Shown in pieces: positions 52,777-61,716 of a DNA stretch of 64,000 nt. Every line of letters starts with the position of its first letter. Positions within the stretch are counted from its first letter, which is position 1. The stretch is from NCBI GenBank assembly GCA_934635225.1, contig CAKTYZ010000012.1, positions 50,803-114,802 of the forward strand. Reading direction: 5' to 3'. Both the position numbers and the translations under genes were made by a program. The DNA comes from an uncultured Kiritimatiellota bacterium (GTDB lineage: Bacteria; Verrucomicrobiota; Kiritimatiellia; RFP12; UBA1067). The notes below the pieces were generated by a model. The model ran no database searches. It was not told the DNA's origin and saw nothing but the letters and a program-made list of their open reading frames with translations.

Positions 52777-52783
52777 GCACGGT

Positions 52784-54103
52784 ATGGCCGAGATCGCACA
52801 TATTGCCCTGCCGCTGAAATACCGCCCGATGACGTTCGACGATGTCGTCGGGCAGGAGCATGTCGTCCGCACCCTGCGGCATGCGATAGAGGCGAATCGC
52901 ATCGCAAACGCCTATCTTTTCATCGGTCCGCGCGGCATTGGCAAGACGACGCTTTCGCGCATTTTCGCGAAGGCCCTGAACTGCCTGTCACCGCATGGCG
53001 TCGAACCCTGCGGAGTCTGCGCGAACTGCGAGGAGATCGCCGCCGGGCGTTCAATTGACGTGACCGAACTTGACGCGGCTTCGCACAACAAGGTCGAGGA
53101 CGTGCGCCCGATCATCGAGCAGTGTCCGTTCAAGCCGACGGGATCGAAGTTCAAGATCTACATCATCGACGAGTGCCACATGCTGTCGAGCGCGGCGTGG
53201 AATGCGTTGCTGAAGACGCTTGAAGAGCCGCCACCGCACGTCCGCTTCGTCTTTGCGACGACGGAGGGCGACAAGGTCCTGCCGACGATCATCTCGCGCT
53301 GTCAGCGCTTCGATCTGCGGCGCATCCAGACGCATGACATCGTCTCACGCCTGAAGTACATCTGCGAGAAGGAGGGGATCGAAGCCGAGGAAGACGCGCT
53401 TCTCGCGATCGCGCGCGGCGCGGAAGGCGGCATGCGCGACGCGCTCTCGTCGCTTGACCAGCTCATCTCCTTCAAGGGCGACAAGGTGACGGAAGAGGAT
53501 GCCCTCGGCGTGTTCGGCCTTGTCAGTCGTCGTGCGCTCGAAGACCTTGCGGGGGCCATCCTCAAGGGGGACACGGCGGCGATTCTCTCGTCGATTGAGA
53601 TGTTTGACTCCGCCGGCAAGAACATGCGCCGCCTGTCGGGCGAACTGCTTCAGCATTTCCGCAATCTCGTCGTCTTGCAGGCGCTTGGCCCGAGTTCCAA
53701 GTCCCTTGAGGCGACGCCTGACCAGATTCGCGTTCTGGAGGCTCAGGCGAAAGGCATCGACCCCGGGCGCGTTTTCCGCGTCTGCGACCAGTTGGCGGAG
53801 ATGGAGGACAAGTTGCGTTACGTGCTGTCGGTCCGTACGCTGATCGAGATGTCGCTGATTCGCGCTTCGCGCCTTGCGACGACGGCGACCGTCGATGAGC
53901 TGTTGCGGGTGGTCAAGGGGTTGAAGGGGGGATTGCTGCCGCCGTCTGCCATGCCAGCGGCGCAGCCCGCCGCGCCGCAGAAGCCGGCGGAGGCCTTGCC
54001 CGAGACGCGTCGAGAGGTCTTGGACGATCCGCGCCTGAACGACGACATCCTGTCGGCGTTTCCGGGCGCAACAATTGCTGATATTCGGGAGGTCAAGAAA
54101 TGA
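52784..54103 (+). CDS. dnaX: DNA polymerase III subunit gamma/tau
   Basis: Clamp-loader ATPase, 439 residues. ATG 52784 is fixed by the promoter 7 nt upstream and by MAEIAHIALPLKYRPMTFDD; a longer frame from 52724 would cross the promoter. Walker A GPRGIGKT (48-55), zinc module CGVCANC, DEC box IIDECHMLSSAAWNALLKTLEEPP, sensor SRCQRFDLRRI. The C-terminal part after 370 is short, so a long tau tail is lacking. Stop overlaps the next start (ATGA). Confidence 0.95.
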   Translation: MAEIAHIALPLKYRPMTFDDVVGQEHVVRTLRHAIEANRIANAYLFIGPRGIGKTTLSRIFAKALNCLSPHGVEPCGVCANCEEIAAGRSIDVTELDAASHNKVEDVRPIIEQCPFKPTGSKFKIYIIDECHMLSSAAWNALLKTLEEPPPHVRFVFATTEGDKVLPTIISRCQRFDLRRIQTHDIVSRLKYICEKEGIEAEEDALLAIARGAEGGMRDALSSLDQLISFKGDKVTEEDALGVFGLVSRRALEDLAGAILKGDTAAILSSIEMFDSAGKNMRRLSGELLQHFRNLVVLQALGPSSKSLEATPDQIRVLEAQAKGIDPGRVFRVCDQLAEMEDKLRYVLSVRTLIEMSLIRASRLATTATVDELLRVVKGLKGGLLPPSAMPAAQPAAPQKPAEALPETRREVLDDPRLNDDILSAFPGATIADIREVKK

Positions 54104-54540
54104 TGTCGTGTGCCTGGCTTTGGATTTACGCGGGGCTTGCCCTGATGCTTTCGGAACTCGTTGCGCCAGGTTTCGTGCTCTGCTTCTTCGGCCTTTCGGC
54201 CGTGACGGTCGGCGTCCTGCGCTTCGCTTTCGGCGAGGGCTTTGACGCGACTTGGCAGTTGGCGGCGTTCTCGGTCCTTTCCGTCCTTTACATCGTCTTG
54301 CTGCGGCGTTGCCTGAAGAAGGTCTTTGTCGGCGACAAGGACGGCTTGTCGCGTGGGCTGACAGACGACTATGTCGGGCGTTCGGGCCGTGTGACGGAGG
54401 CCATTGAGCCGCCGAAGACAGGCCGCGTCCTCATCGGTGATGCCGAATGGACGGCGACCGCCGAAGTGTCGATCGCGGCAGGGACGGACGTGTCGGTCAT
54501 CTCCCAGAAGAACCTGACGATGGCCGTCCGCCCGCTGTGA
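54100..54540 (+). CDS. NfeD-like membrane protein
   Basis: 146 residues: three hydrophobic segments (LWIYAGLALMLSELVAPGFVLCFFGLSAVTVGVLRF and LAAFSVLSVLYIVLL), then a small OB-fold (YVGRSGRVTEAIEPPKTGRVLIGDAEWTATAE). NfeD proteins usually pair with SPFH/stomatin proteins; none is adjacent. Coupled to dnaX by ATGA. Confidence 0.85.
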   Translation: MMSCAWLWIYAGLALMLSELVAPGFVLCFFGLSAVTVGVLRFAFGEGFDATWQLAAFSVLSVLYIVLLRRCLKKVFVGDKDGLSRGLTDDYVGRSGRVTEAIEPPKTGRVLIGDAEWTATAEVSIAAGTDVSVISQKNLTMAVRPL

Positions 54541-54649
54541 CCCACGGCCGGCAGGCGGCAAGGACTCTTCTGGTCAGGGCCTTCGCGGGCTTTAGCGCTC
54601 GCAATTTTCATCCGATTAACCTCCTGAGGTGCGCTTGCCTCGGATTATT

Positions 54650-54658
54650 TGATATAAT
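54650..54658 (+). promoter_or_regulatory. Extended -10 promoter of the XRE-cupin gene
   Basis: TGATATAAT; a 25-nt leader carries AAGGAGGAAG before ATG 54690. Confidence 0.7.
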
Positions 54659-54689
54659 ATGCGCTTCCAAGGAGGAAGAGAAGCATATC

Positions 54690-55253
54690 ATGAGCAAGCA
54701 AACAAGTGTCGGTACGCGCATTCGCACCTATCGCGAACACCTGAACATGAGCGTCTACGATCTCGCCCAAAAGAGCGGAATCGACGAAAAGGTCGTCAAC
54801 TCGATTGAGAAGGACGAGGTCCTTCCCGCGCTTGGTGTCCTGACGAAGATTTCCCGTGCGTTGGGCCAGCGTCTTGGCACGTTCATGGACGATCAGTTCA
54901 AGCCGGACCCGATCATCACGCGCGCGGCGGACATGGAGTCACAGAAAATCGCCGAGGAGGGCGTCAATACGCTCGGCTACGCGAGCCATTCGCTGGCGTT
55001 TGGCAAGCCTGACCGCCATCTGGACCCGTTCCGCATCGAATTCGCCGCAGACGGGGTCGATGGCGTCTCGTCGCACGAAGGCGAAGAGCTGATCATCTGC
55101 CTGGCGGGCGAAGTCGAGCTCACGTACGGGCCGAACAAGACCGTCCTGAAACCCGGTGACACGGCTTACTACAACTCTGTCGTCAAGCATGGCCTTCGGG
55201 CGCTGAACGGCAAGCCCGCGTCGATTTACGGCGTTGTCTACATGCCGTTTTGA
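54690..55253 (+). CDS. XRE-family regulator with C-terminal cupin
   Basis: 187 residues: HTH at about 8-62 (IRTYREHLNMSVYDLAQKSGIDEKVVNSIEKDEVLPAL) and a cupin barrel at about 110-187 (SHEGEELIICLAGEVELTYG, LKPGDTAYYNSVVKHGLRAL). The cupin senses a small molecule in this family. It precedes accD and accA with a 51-nt gap, so it may regulate malonyl-CoA synthesis; that link is inference. Confidence 0.9.
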   Translation: MSKQTSVGTRIRTYREHLNMSVYDLAQKSGIDEKVVNSIEKDEVLPALGVLTKISRALGQRLGTFMDDQFKPDPIITRAADMESQKIAEEGVNTLGYASHSLAFGKPDRHLDPFRIEFAADGVDGVSSHEGEELIICLAGEVELTYGPNKTVLKPGDTAYYNSVVKHGLRALNGKPASIYGVVYMPF

Positions 55254-55304
55254 CGCGGGCGCGGACAATCGCGCGTTTGAACAATCGAATCAGAGGAGAG
55301 AGAG

Positions 55305-56135
55305 ATGGGTTGGTTTGAACCGAAAGCCGAGAAGCCGGCGATTCCGCCGGCGAAGGCATTGTGGGCGATCTGCCCGAAGTGCAAGAGCCACTTCGAGAAG
55401 TCCGTCTGGAAGGCGAACAACGCAATCTGCCCGAAGTGCAATTACCACGGGCGGCTGTCGGTCCGCGAGCGCATTGCGCAAATCGCGGACAGGGATTCGT
55501 TCGCCGAGGTCTTCCGCGCGGTCTCCTATTCGGATCACCTGGAGTTCCACGACGCGACGGGTCCCTACAAGGCGAAGGTCGAGGCGACAATCAAGAAGAC
55601 GGGCGAGACCGAGTCGGTTGTCATGGGGACCTGCACGGTCGAGGGGCATCCCGTGATGTTGGGCGTCATGGACTTCGGCTTCATGGGCGGTTCCCTCGGC
55701 ACGGGCACGGGTGAACGCATCGCGCGGGCGTGCGAACAGGCGATTGCCGAGAGGCGCCCGCTGATCCTCTTCTCCGCGTCGGGCGGCGCACGCATGCATG
55801 AGGGCATTCTCTCGCTCATGCAGATGGCGAAGACCTCTGCCGCGATTGCGCGCCTGAAAGAGGCGGGGCTTCCGTACATCTCAGTATTGACCGACCCGAC
55901 GACGGGCGGCGTTTCGGCAAGCTATGCGATGCTCGGCGACATCAACGTGACCGAACCGAAGGCCCTTATCGGCTTTGCGGGTCGGCGTGTCATCGAGAAC
56001 ACGATTCACCAGAAGCTGCCGGCCGACTTCCAGTCGGCGGAATATCTCGAAAAGCACGGTTTCATCGACAAGATCGTCGAACGCAAGGAGCTGAAGGGCT
56101 TTCTCGCCAAGATGCTCAACTACTGGGGGTTCTGA
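55305..56135 (+). CDS. accD: Acetyl-CoA carboxylase carboxyltransferase subunit beta
   Basis: 276 residues. N-terminal four-cysteine zinc ribbon (ICPKC ... ICPKC), then the crotonase-like carboxyltransferase fold (GTGERIARACEQAIAERRPLILFSASGGARMHEGILSLMQM, TTGGVSASYAMLGD). Forms the carboxyltransferase with AccA and gives malonyl-CoA for fatty-acid synthesis. AGAGGAGAGAG precedes the ATG; accA starts 1 nt after the stop. Confidence 0.96.
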   Translation: MGWFEPKAEKPAIPPAKALWAICPKCKSHFEKSVWKANNAICPKCNYHGRLSVRERIAQIADRDSFAEVFRAVSYSDHLEFHDATGPYKAKVEATIKKTGETESVVMGTCTVEGHPVMLGVMDFGFMGGSLGTGTGERIARACEQAIAERRPLILFSASGGARMHEGILSLMQMAKTSAAIARLKEAGLPYISVLTDPTTGGVSASYAMLGDINVTEPKALIGFAGRRVIENTIHQKLPADFQSAEYLEKHGFIDKIVERKELKGFLAKMLNYWGF

Positions 56136-56136
56136 C

Positions 56137-56928
56137 ATGACGGCTATTGACAAGGTTAAGCTCGCGCGCGATCCGAAGCGTCCGCACCTGAAGGACTTCA
56201 TTCGCGAGATCTGCTCCGACTTCGAGGAACTGCACGGGGACCGCCTCGTGAATGATGACCGTGGCCTCATAGGCGGCTTCGGGACGATTGACGGCGAGAG
56301 GGTCTTGATTCTCGGGCACAACAAGGGCGCGACCGTCGAGGAGAACATGGCGGCGAACTTCGGCATGGCGAATCCCGACGGCTACCGCAAGGCGATGCGT
56401 CTCGCGAAGCTGGCGGAGAAGTTCCACCTGCCGGTCGTCACGTTCGTCGATACTCCTGGCGCGTATCCGGGCAAGGAGGCCGAAGAACGCGGACAGGCCG
56501 AGGCGATCGCGAAGAGTCTGGAGTTCTTCTCGCGGTTGAAGACGCCGGTCGTCGTTGTCGTCACGGGCGAAGGCGGTTCGGGCGGTGCGCTCGCGATTGC
56601 CGTTGGCGATCGGGTTCTCATGATGGAGAACGCGGTCTACTCCGTCATTTCTCCCGAAGGCTGTGCGGGCATCCTCTGGCGAGACGGCAAGAAGGCTCCT
56701 GAGGCGGCAGAGGCGCTGAAGATCACTGCACACGATCTCCAGCGGCTCGGCGCAATTGACGCGGTTGTCAAGGAACCGGCAGGTGGTGCGCAGAAGAACC
56801 ACAGGCTGGCTTGCGCGAACGTGAAGAAAGCCGTTCTCAAGGCTCTCAAAGACCTGAAGGGGCTGTCGACGGAAGCCTTGCTGGACGCGCGTTACGCGAA
56901 ACTTCGCGCCTACGGCAACTTCTATTGA
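56137..56928 (+). CDS. accA: Acetyl-CoA carboxylase carboxyltransferase subunit alpha (short form)
   Basis: 263 residues against about 319 in E. coli; the N-terminal helical ~55 residues are missing and the protein starts at the KVKLARDPKRPHLKDFI block. Core motifs are complete: DRLVNDDRGLIGGFGTIDGERVLILGHNKG, FVDTPGAYPGKEAEERGQAEAIAKSL, GEGGSGGALAIAVGD, SPEGCAGILWRD. The partner of accD in the same operon. No upstream in-frame start could restore the longer N-terminus because accD is there. Confidence 0.95.
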   Translation: MTAIDKVKLARDPKRPHLKDFIREICSDFEELHGDRLVNDDRGLIGGFGTIDGERVLILGHNKGATVEENMAANFGMANPDGYRKAMRLAKLAEKFHLPVVTFVDTPGAYPGKEAEERGQAEAIAKSLEFFSRLKTPVVVVVTGEGGSGGALAIAVGDRVLMMENAVYSVISPEGCAGILWRDGKKAPEAAEALKITAHDLQRLGAIDAVVKEPAGGAQKNHRLACANVKKAVLKALKDLKGLSTEALLDARYAKLRAYGNFY

Positions 56929-56980
56929 CCGAGGCGTCGCGTCTTTCTGGCGGTGCCTTCGGCGCGTCCCTGTTGCTGAC

Positions 56981-57607
56981 ATGAAGCGATTCGTCTTCTT
57001 TGACCTCGACGGCACGCTGGCCGACACGGATCCCGACATCCGGGGCGCGTGGAAGGCCGCCTTGGACGACCTCGGACTTGTCTGCCCGGATTTTGACGCG
57101 AAGTTCGTCTCAGGGCCGCCGATTGACGAGATGGCGAAGATACTCTTTTCCGATTCCTTCACTCCCGAACTGGCGACGGCAATCCGTGACGGCTTTGCGC
57201 GGCACTACGACCGCGACGGCTTTCCCCAGACGCGCGAGTATCCGGGTGTCTTGGACGAAGTGCGCCGATTGAAATCCGAGGGGCGCACCGTCGCCATTGT
57301 CACCAACAAGCGCTTCGTCGGGGCCACGGCGATGGCGCAACATTTTGGTTGGGACCGTCTCTTTGACGGCATTTACGCGGGCGACATGACCCCGCCGAAG
57401 GTGCGTAAGCCCGAACTTCTGCGGCGGGTTCTCGCCGCGTATCGGGCCGACCCGGCGGACTGTGCCCTTGTTGGCGACACGGTGAGTGACTTTGAGGCGG
57501 CGCGGTCGAACGGCGTCTGCTCGATTGGTGTCGCGTGGGGCTACGGCAAGCCCGAAGAACTCGCGCAGGCAGATATTTTCTGCCGGGCATTGCCATTTCC
57601 CCTTTGA
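56981..57607 (+). CDS. HAD-family phosphatase (phosphoglycolate phosphatase-like)
   Basis: 208 residues. HAD motif I FFDLDGTLADTDPDI, motif II VTNKRF, motif III KPELLRRVL, and motif IV LVGDTVSDFEAA. A C1 cap at about 15-85. Closest to Gph, which removes 2-phosphoglycolate, but substrate cannot be set from sequence. Confidence 0.87.
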   Translation: MKRFVFFDLDGTLADTDPDIRGAWKAALDDLGLVCPDFDAKFVSGPPIDEMAKILFSDSFTPELATAIRDGFARHYDRDGFPQTREYPGVLDEVRRLKSEGRTVAIVTNKRFVGATAMAQHFGWDRLFDGIYAGDMTPPKVRKPELLRRVLAAYRADPADCALVGDTVSDFEAARSNGVCSIGVAWGYGKPEELAQADIFCRALPFPL

Positions 57608-57609
57608 TT

Positions 57610-57618
57610 TGATACAAT
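57610..57618 (+). promoter_or_regulatory. Extended -10 promoter of pyrH
   Basis: TGATACAAT, 7 nt before GTG 57626 and overlapping the end of the phosphatase gene; leaderless mRNA predicted. Confidence 0.65.
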
Positions 57619-57625
57619 TCCCCGT

Positions 57626-58354
57626 GTGAAAAAGTCTTCTCCAAAACTCAAGTACCGCCGGATTCTCCTGAAACTGTCCGGTGAAGTCCTTGGCAACAAG
57701 GAAACGGGCGAGTGCATCGACCCTAAAAACCTCGCGTTTATGGCCGAACGCGTGAAGAAAATCCACGCAATGGGGTGCGAGGTCGGCATTGTCCTGGGCG
57801 GAGGCAACATCTTTCGCGGGTTGACGGGTGCGGGCAAGGGCGTCAACCGCGTGACGGGCGACTCGATGGGGATGCTCGCGACGATCATCAACGCACTGGC
57901 GATGATGAATGCGCTGGAGTCGATTGGCGTGCCGACGCGCGTGATGACGGCGATTGAGATGCCGAAGCTTGCCGAGCCGTTCATTCAGCGCCGTGCGCTT
58001 CGCCACTTCGAGAAGGGGCGCGTCGTCATCTTCGGCGGCGGCACGGGCAATCCGTATTTCTCGACGGACTCGGCGGCGGCCCTGAAGGCGAGCGAAATCG
58101 GGGCCGATGCGCTGCTGAAGGCGACGAAGGTCGATGGCGTCTACACGTCCGATCCGAAGAAGGATCCGAAGGCGACGAAGTACGCCTCGCTGAAATACGA
58201 GACGGCGATTGAGAAGCACCTGAAGGTGATGGACTCCGCCGCGTTTGCGCTTTGCATGGAGAATCACATTCCGATCATTGTCTTTGACTTCTTCGACAAG
58301 AAGGCTCTGGAAGCCGCCGTCGAGGGCAAGACGGTCGGAACGATTGTCAGCTGA
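57626..58354 (+). CDS. pyrH: UMP kinase
   Basis: Phosphorylates UMP to UDP. 242 residues from GTG 57626: KYRRILLKLSGEVLG, VGIVLGGGNIFRG, GDSMGMLATIINALAM, ATKVDGVYTSDPKKDPKA. Followed by frr, the common bacterial order; rpsB and tsf are not in front of it. Confidence 0.96.
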   Translation: MKKSSPKLKYRRILLKLSGEVLGNKETGECIDPKNLAFMAERVKKIHAMGCEVGIVLGGGNIFRGLTGAGKGVNRVTGDSMGMLATIINALAMMNALESIGVPTRVMTAIEMPKLAEPFIQRRALRHFEKGRVVIFGGGTGNPYFSTDSAAALKASEIGADALLKATKVDGVYTSDPKKDPKATKYASLKYETAIEKHLKVMDSAAFALCMENHIPIIVFDFFDKKALEAAVEGKTVGTIVS

Positions 58355-58400
58355 GATGTCAGGAGTAATCGAGTAAAGTAAGTCAAGGGAAATCCAAACT

Positions 58401-58964
58401 ATGGAAACTGTTTCTGAAGTGCTGAATGACACGACGACGAAGATCGCGAAGAGCTTTGAGGCCCTGAAGGCCCAGTTCGCGGGTCTGCGCACGGGCAAGG
58501 CCTCGCCGGCGATGGTCGATGGCGTGCAAGTCGAGGCGTGGGGGTCGAAGATGCCGATCAAGAACATCGCGACGATCTCGACGCCCGAGCCGCGCCAGAT
58601 CAAGATCACGCCGTTCGACCCGACGACAATCGATGCGATCAACAAGGCGATTCTCGCGGCGAACCTCGGCGTGACGCCGCAGACGGACGGCAAGGTGCTG
58701 CGCATCACCGTCCCTGAGCTGAACGAAGAGCGCCGCAAGGAAATCGTGAAGACCGCAAAGACGCAGGCCGAGGCCCAGAAGGTCGCGATGCGGAATGTCC
58801 GGCGTGACGCGAACGATGCGGCGAAGAAGCTGGAGAAGGACAAGAAGATTTCCGAGGACGATCTGAAAGCGGCGCTGGAGAAGATCCAAAAGGCGACGGA
58901 TGACGGCATCGCGAAGATTGATGCCGAACTGAAGTCCAAGGAAGCCGAAGTGATGTCGGTCTAA
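58401..58964 (+). CDS. frr: Ribosome recycling factor
   Basis: 187 residues. Long helical bundle with FAGLRTGKASPAMVDGVQVEAWGSKMPI, ISTPEPRQIKITPFD and the C-terminal RNVRRDANDAAKKLEKDKKISEDD. Splits post-termination ribosomes with EF-G. Co-transcribed with pyrH (46-nt gap with AAGGGA). Confidence 0.96.
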   Translation: METVSEVLNDTTTKIAKSFEALKAQFAGLRTGKASPAMVDGVQVEAWGSKMPIKNIATISTPEPRQIKITPFDPTTIDAINKAILAANLGVTPQTDGKVLRITVPELNEERRKEIVKTAKTQAEAQKVAMRNVRRDANDAAKKLEKDKKISEDDLKAALEKIQKATDDGIAKIDAELKSKEAEVMSV

Positions 58965-58991
58965 CGAACAAGGTCAAGGCGGGAGGAAGTT

Positions 58992-60068
58992 ATGGCAGAA
59001 GAAGTTGAGATGACACCGGTTGCGGCGGAACCCCCGAAGGCGGATCCGCTGGCGAAACCGGCGGTGCCAAAGGCATCGACTCTGAAGTTGAACCCAGTTG
59101 TTCGGAAGCCGGCGCCGGGTGCAGCCTTGAGACCGGGGCTGAAGTTGCCGCCGAAGCCGGGGGCGACGGTTTCGGCGCTGAAGCCGGGGCTGAAACTCCC
59201 ACCGAAGCCGGGCGCGACGGTCTCGGCGCTGAAACCGGGCATCAAGCTCCCGCCGAAGCCTGTCATCCACAAGCCAGGTTCGACGATTGCCGCCGCGCCG
59301 CTTCCGAAGCCCGTGACGCCGATTGCGTCGTCGTCGGCTCCCGTAGCTGCCGCAGAATCTGCCGCGCCTGTCACGGAGGCGCCGGAGTCGGTCGCCGAGA
59401 CGCCGAAGCCACTTGAACAGTTGAAGAGCGTCACGCAGAAGCTGAAGGGCATCACCCAGCAGATTCCACAGCAGGCGATACTCCGCAAGACGGGTATCAT
59501 TGCCGATGCGGCGATGACTGAAGCCCAGAAGGAGGCCGCGAAGCACAAGACGGCGCGCATCTCGCTTTCGGACGCGATGGGCGTTGCTCCCGTGAAGGAA
59601 GAGCATGCGCCGATGAAGACGATTCGCATCAAGCGTCCGGCCGACATTGCGGACACGGCGTCGTTGAAGCCCCAGCCCCTTGGGACGGCGGCTTCTGTGG
59701 TGGAACCGACGGCGGGACCTGCGGTTTCTGCTGCGCCGGCCAACGCATCGGTCACCCAGCGCAAGACCTTGCGCATCACCCGACCGGGCGGTGCGGTGCA
59801 TCCGGCTGGCAAGTTCGGCATCAAGCGTCCGAGCGCGGCGGCAAGTCCGGCTGAGGATGCTCCGAAGCCTGAAGACGCGACAGAGCTGGCTGCCGCGGAC
59901 ATCGCGGACATCCCGGAGATGCCGATGCCGACGCCCGTGACGGTCATGACGGACGGCACCCCGTCGTGGATCTGGACGCTTTCGGCCCTTGTGCAGCTTG
60001 CCGCATGCGTGGTTATTGGCGCACTGGCGTGGTCACTCTACGACAACACGACGATCCGGTTCTTTTGA
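58992..60068 (+). CDS. Pro/Ala/Lys-rich membrane protein with 17-residue repeats
   Basis: 358 residues. Residues 46-62, 63-79 and 80-90 are near-identical copies of L(R/K)PGLKLPPKPGATVSA (nt 59127-59261). Farther on are related basic motifs KTARISL, KTIRIKRP, KTLRITRP and FGIKRP in a disordered chain, then one C-terminal membrane helix (about 327-348, WTLSALVQLAACVVIGALAW). Probably tail-anchored with most of the chain in the cytoplasm. I recall similar KT-x-R-I motifs in PVC-group proteins, function unknown to me. It sits between frr and an ABC-2 transporter whose first permease overlaps its stop, which suggests a role with that transporter or with ribosomes/membrane. Confidence 0.75.
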   Translation: MAEEVEMTPVAAEPPKADPLAKPAVPKASTLKLNPVVRKPAPGAALRPGLKLPPKPGATVSALKPGLKLPPKPGATVSALKPGIKLPPKPVIHKPGSTIAAAPLPKPVTPIASSSAPVAAAESAAPVTEAPESVAETPKPLEQLKSVTQKLKGITQQIPQQAILRKTGIIADAAMTEAQKEAAKHKTARISLSDAMGVAPVKEEHAPMKTIRIKRPADIADTASLKPQPLGTAASVVEPTAGPAVSAAPANASVTQRKTLRITRPGGAVHPAGKFGIKRPSAAASPAEDAPKPEDATELAAADIADIPEMPMPTPVTVMTDGTPSWIWTLSALVQLAACVVIGALAWSLYDNTTIRFF

Positions 60069-60949
60069 GAAAGTTCGGCGCGATTCTGAAGACGACGGCT
60101 CGGGAGATTCTCTCGGAGTCGTTGTCTTTGCTGGTTCTTCTTGCCGCGCTCGCGATGGAGGTCCTCGCGCCGGCGTTCCATTATCATCAGTTCGGGGAGC
60201 CGACGCGTATGGCCCGAGACGCGGGATTTTCCGCGCTCTTCACCTGCGGCAGCGTACTGGCGGTCTTCGGGACGATTCGTGCGTTCCGGCGTGAAGTTGA
60301 GTCGGGGACTCTGGAAATGGCTCTGGCGCACCCCGTCTCGCGCGGCGGCTTCTTTCTCGCGAAGACGGCGGGCGCGTTCGTCGCCTATCTCGTCTTCGCC
60401 TTGATTGTCTTCGGGACGGAGCTGACGATTGTCTGGGGTGCGGAAATCGGCGGACGCCTATCCCGCCAAAGCGGTGAACTCTCGCGTGTGTTCGGTCCTG
60501 CGCTTGCCGCTGGCGTGGCGGTCGCGTTGCTGCCTCTCCTGCTGGGGGCTGTACTGAACCGCTTCGCGCGATTCCGCTTCGTTCTCACGGCGTTTGCGTT
60601 CGCGCTTGTGCTTTCGCTTCTTTTCGGCGGATTTTCGGTTGCGCTTCTGCCGCATTTCCTCGGACGACTTCTGCCGGTGGCGGTCTTGCTCGTCTTTCCG
60701 GCACTTGTGTTGCTCGCGGCTTCGGCCGCGTTTGCGGTCCGTTTCCGGGCCAATGCGGCGGCTTCGGCGGTTGGACTCGTCTTTGCCGCGCTTTTGCCGG
60801 CGATGGGCAACTACTATCTTTCGGATGCGCTCTCGAAGGGTGGGGTCGTGCCGTGGGCGTATGTCGGCCTTGCGGCGCTTGTGGCGCTTCCCGCCGTCGT
60901 GGCGTTCCTTCTGATGGGTGTCTGCTTCGGCAACCAACAAGGACATTGA
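60065..60949 (+). CDS. ABC-2 type permease
   Basis: 294 residues from TTG 60065, which overlaps the previous stop (TTGA). Six hydrophobic segments including SESLSLLVLLAALAMEVLAPAF and a C-terminal VPWAYVGLAALVALPAVVAFLLMGV; RREVESGTLEMALAHPVSRGGFFLAKTAGAF is the cytoplasmic coupling loop typical of ABC-2 permeases. Pairs with the ATPase 5 nt downstream. Confidence 0.85.
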   Translation: MRKFGAILKTTAREILSESLSLLVLLAALAMEVLAPAFHYHQFGEPTRMARDAGFSALFTCGSVLAVFGTIRAFRREVESGTLEMALAHPVSRGGFFLAKTAGAFVAYLVFALIVFGTELTIVWGAEIGGRLSRQSGELSRVFGPALAAGVAVALLPLLLGAVLNRFARFRFVLTAFAFALVLSLLFGGFSVALLPHFLGRLLPVAVLLVFPALVLLAASAAFAVRFRANAAASAVGLVFAALLPAMGNYYLSDALSKGGVVPWAYVGLAALVALPAVVAFLLMGVCFGNQQGH

Positions 60950-60954
60950 AACCC

Positions 60955-61716
60955 ATGGCTGAGAATATCATTGAGCTTGTGGACGTCAAGAAGACCTTTC
61001 GGGACTTTTGGCTTCGACCGACCGTGAATGCGGTGGACGGCCTGTCCCTGACGGTGCAGAGAGGTGAGGTCTTCGGGCTTCTCGGGCCGAACGGGTCGGG
61101 CAAGTCGACGACGATCAAGATGATTCTCGGGCTTCTCTCGCCCAGTGCGGGTAGGCTTTCGCTCTTCGGGCGCTTGCCGCAGTCGGTCGAAGCGCGACGC
61201 CGGCTGGGTTACTTGCCCGAGCTCAGTTATTTGCATCCCTTTCTCACGGCACAGGAGACGCTTGCCTACTATGCGGGACTCTCGGACCTTTCGCGCGCTG
61301 AGGCGAAGGCGCGAACGCGCGAGCTGCTGGCGATGGTGGGACTGTCGGAAGTCGCGAGGCGTCCCGTCGGCGGTTTCTCGAAGGGCATGGCGCGGCGCGT
61401 GGCGCTGGCTGCCGCGCTTATCGGCAAACCAGACCTTCTCGTTCTTGACGAGCCGACGTCGGGTTTGGACCCGATTTCCACAAAAGAGGTGAAGCTGCTC
61501 GTCAAGGCCTTGCGGGCCGGCGGCATGACGATTCTCACGACCTCGCATCTTTTGGCGGACGCGCAGGACATCTGCGACCGCGTGATGATCGTCAACCACG
61601 GTAGGTGCGTCGCCGAAGGGAAGGTGTCCGAACTCGGCACGAGCCTTGAAGACTTTTTTCTCGCGAAAGTCGATGACGCGAAGGACTTTACTCTCGCCCC
61701 GTTTCTGGCCAGCTGA
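60955..61716 (+). CDS. ABC-2 transporter ATP-binding protein
   Basis: 253 residues from ATG 60955. Walker A GPNGSGKST, Q-loop YLPELSYLHPFLTAQETLAYYAGL, signature GGFSKGMARRVALAAALIG (degenerate LSGGQ), Walker B LLVLDEPTSGLDP, H-loop TTSH. Drives the flanking permeases; stop overlaps the next ATG by one base. Confidence 0.94.
   Translation: MAENIIELVDVKKTFRDFWLRPTVNAVDGLSLTVQRGEVFGLLGPNGSGKSTTIKMILGLLSPSAGRLSLFGRLPQSVEARRRLGYLPELSYLHPFLTAQETLAYYAGLSDLSRAEAKARTRELLAMVGLSEVARRPVGGFSKGMARRVALAAALIGKPDLLVLDEPTSGLDPISTKEVKLLVKALRAGGMTILTTSHLLADAQDICDRVMIVNHGRCVAEGKVSELGTSLEDFFLAKVDDAKDFTLAPFLAS

Noticed and set aside
52724..52783. Longer dnaX start upstream of 52784
   Set aside because: It would run through the TGCTATAAT promoter and overlap aroA; the conserved N-terminus begins at 52784.
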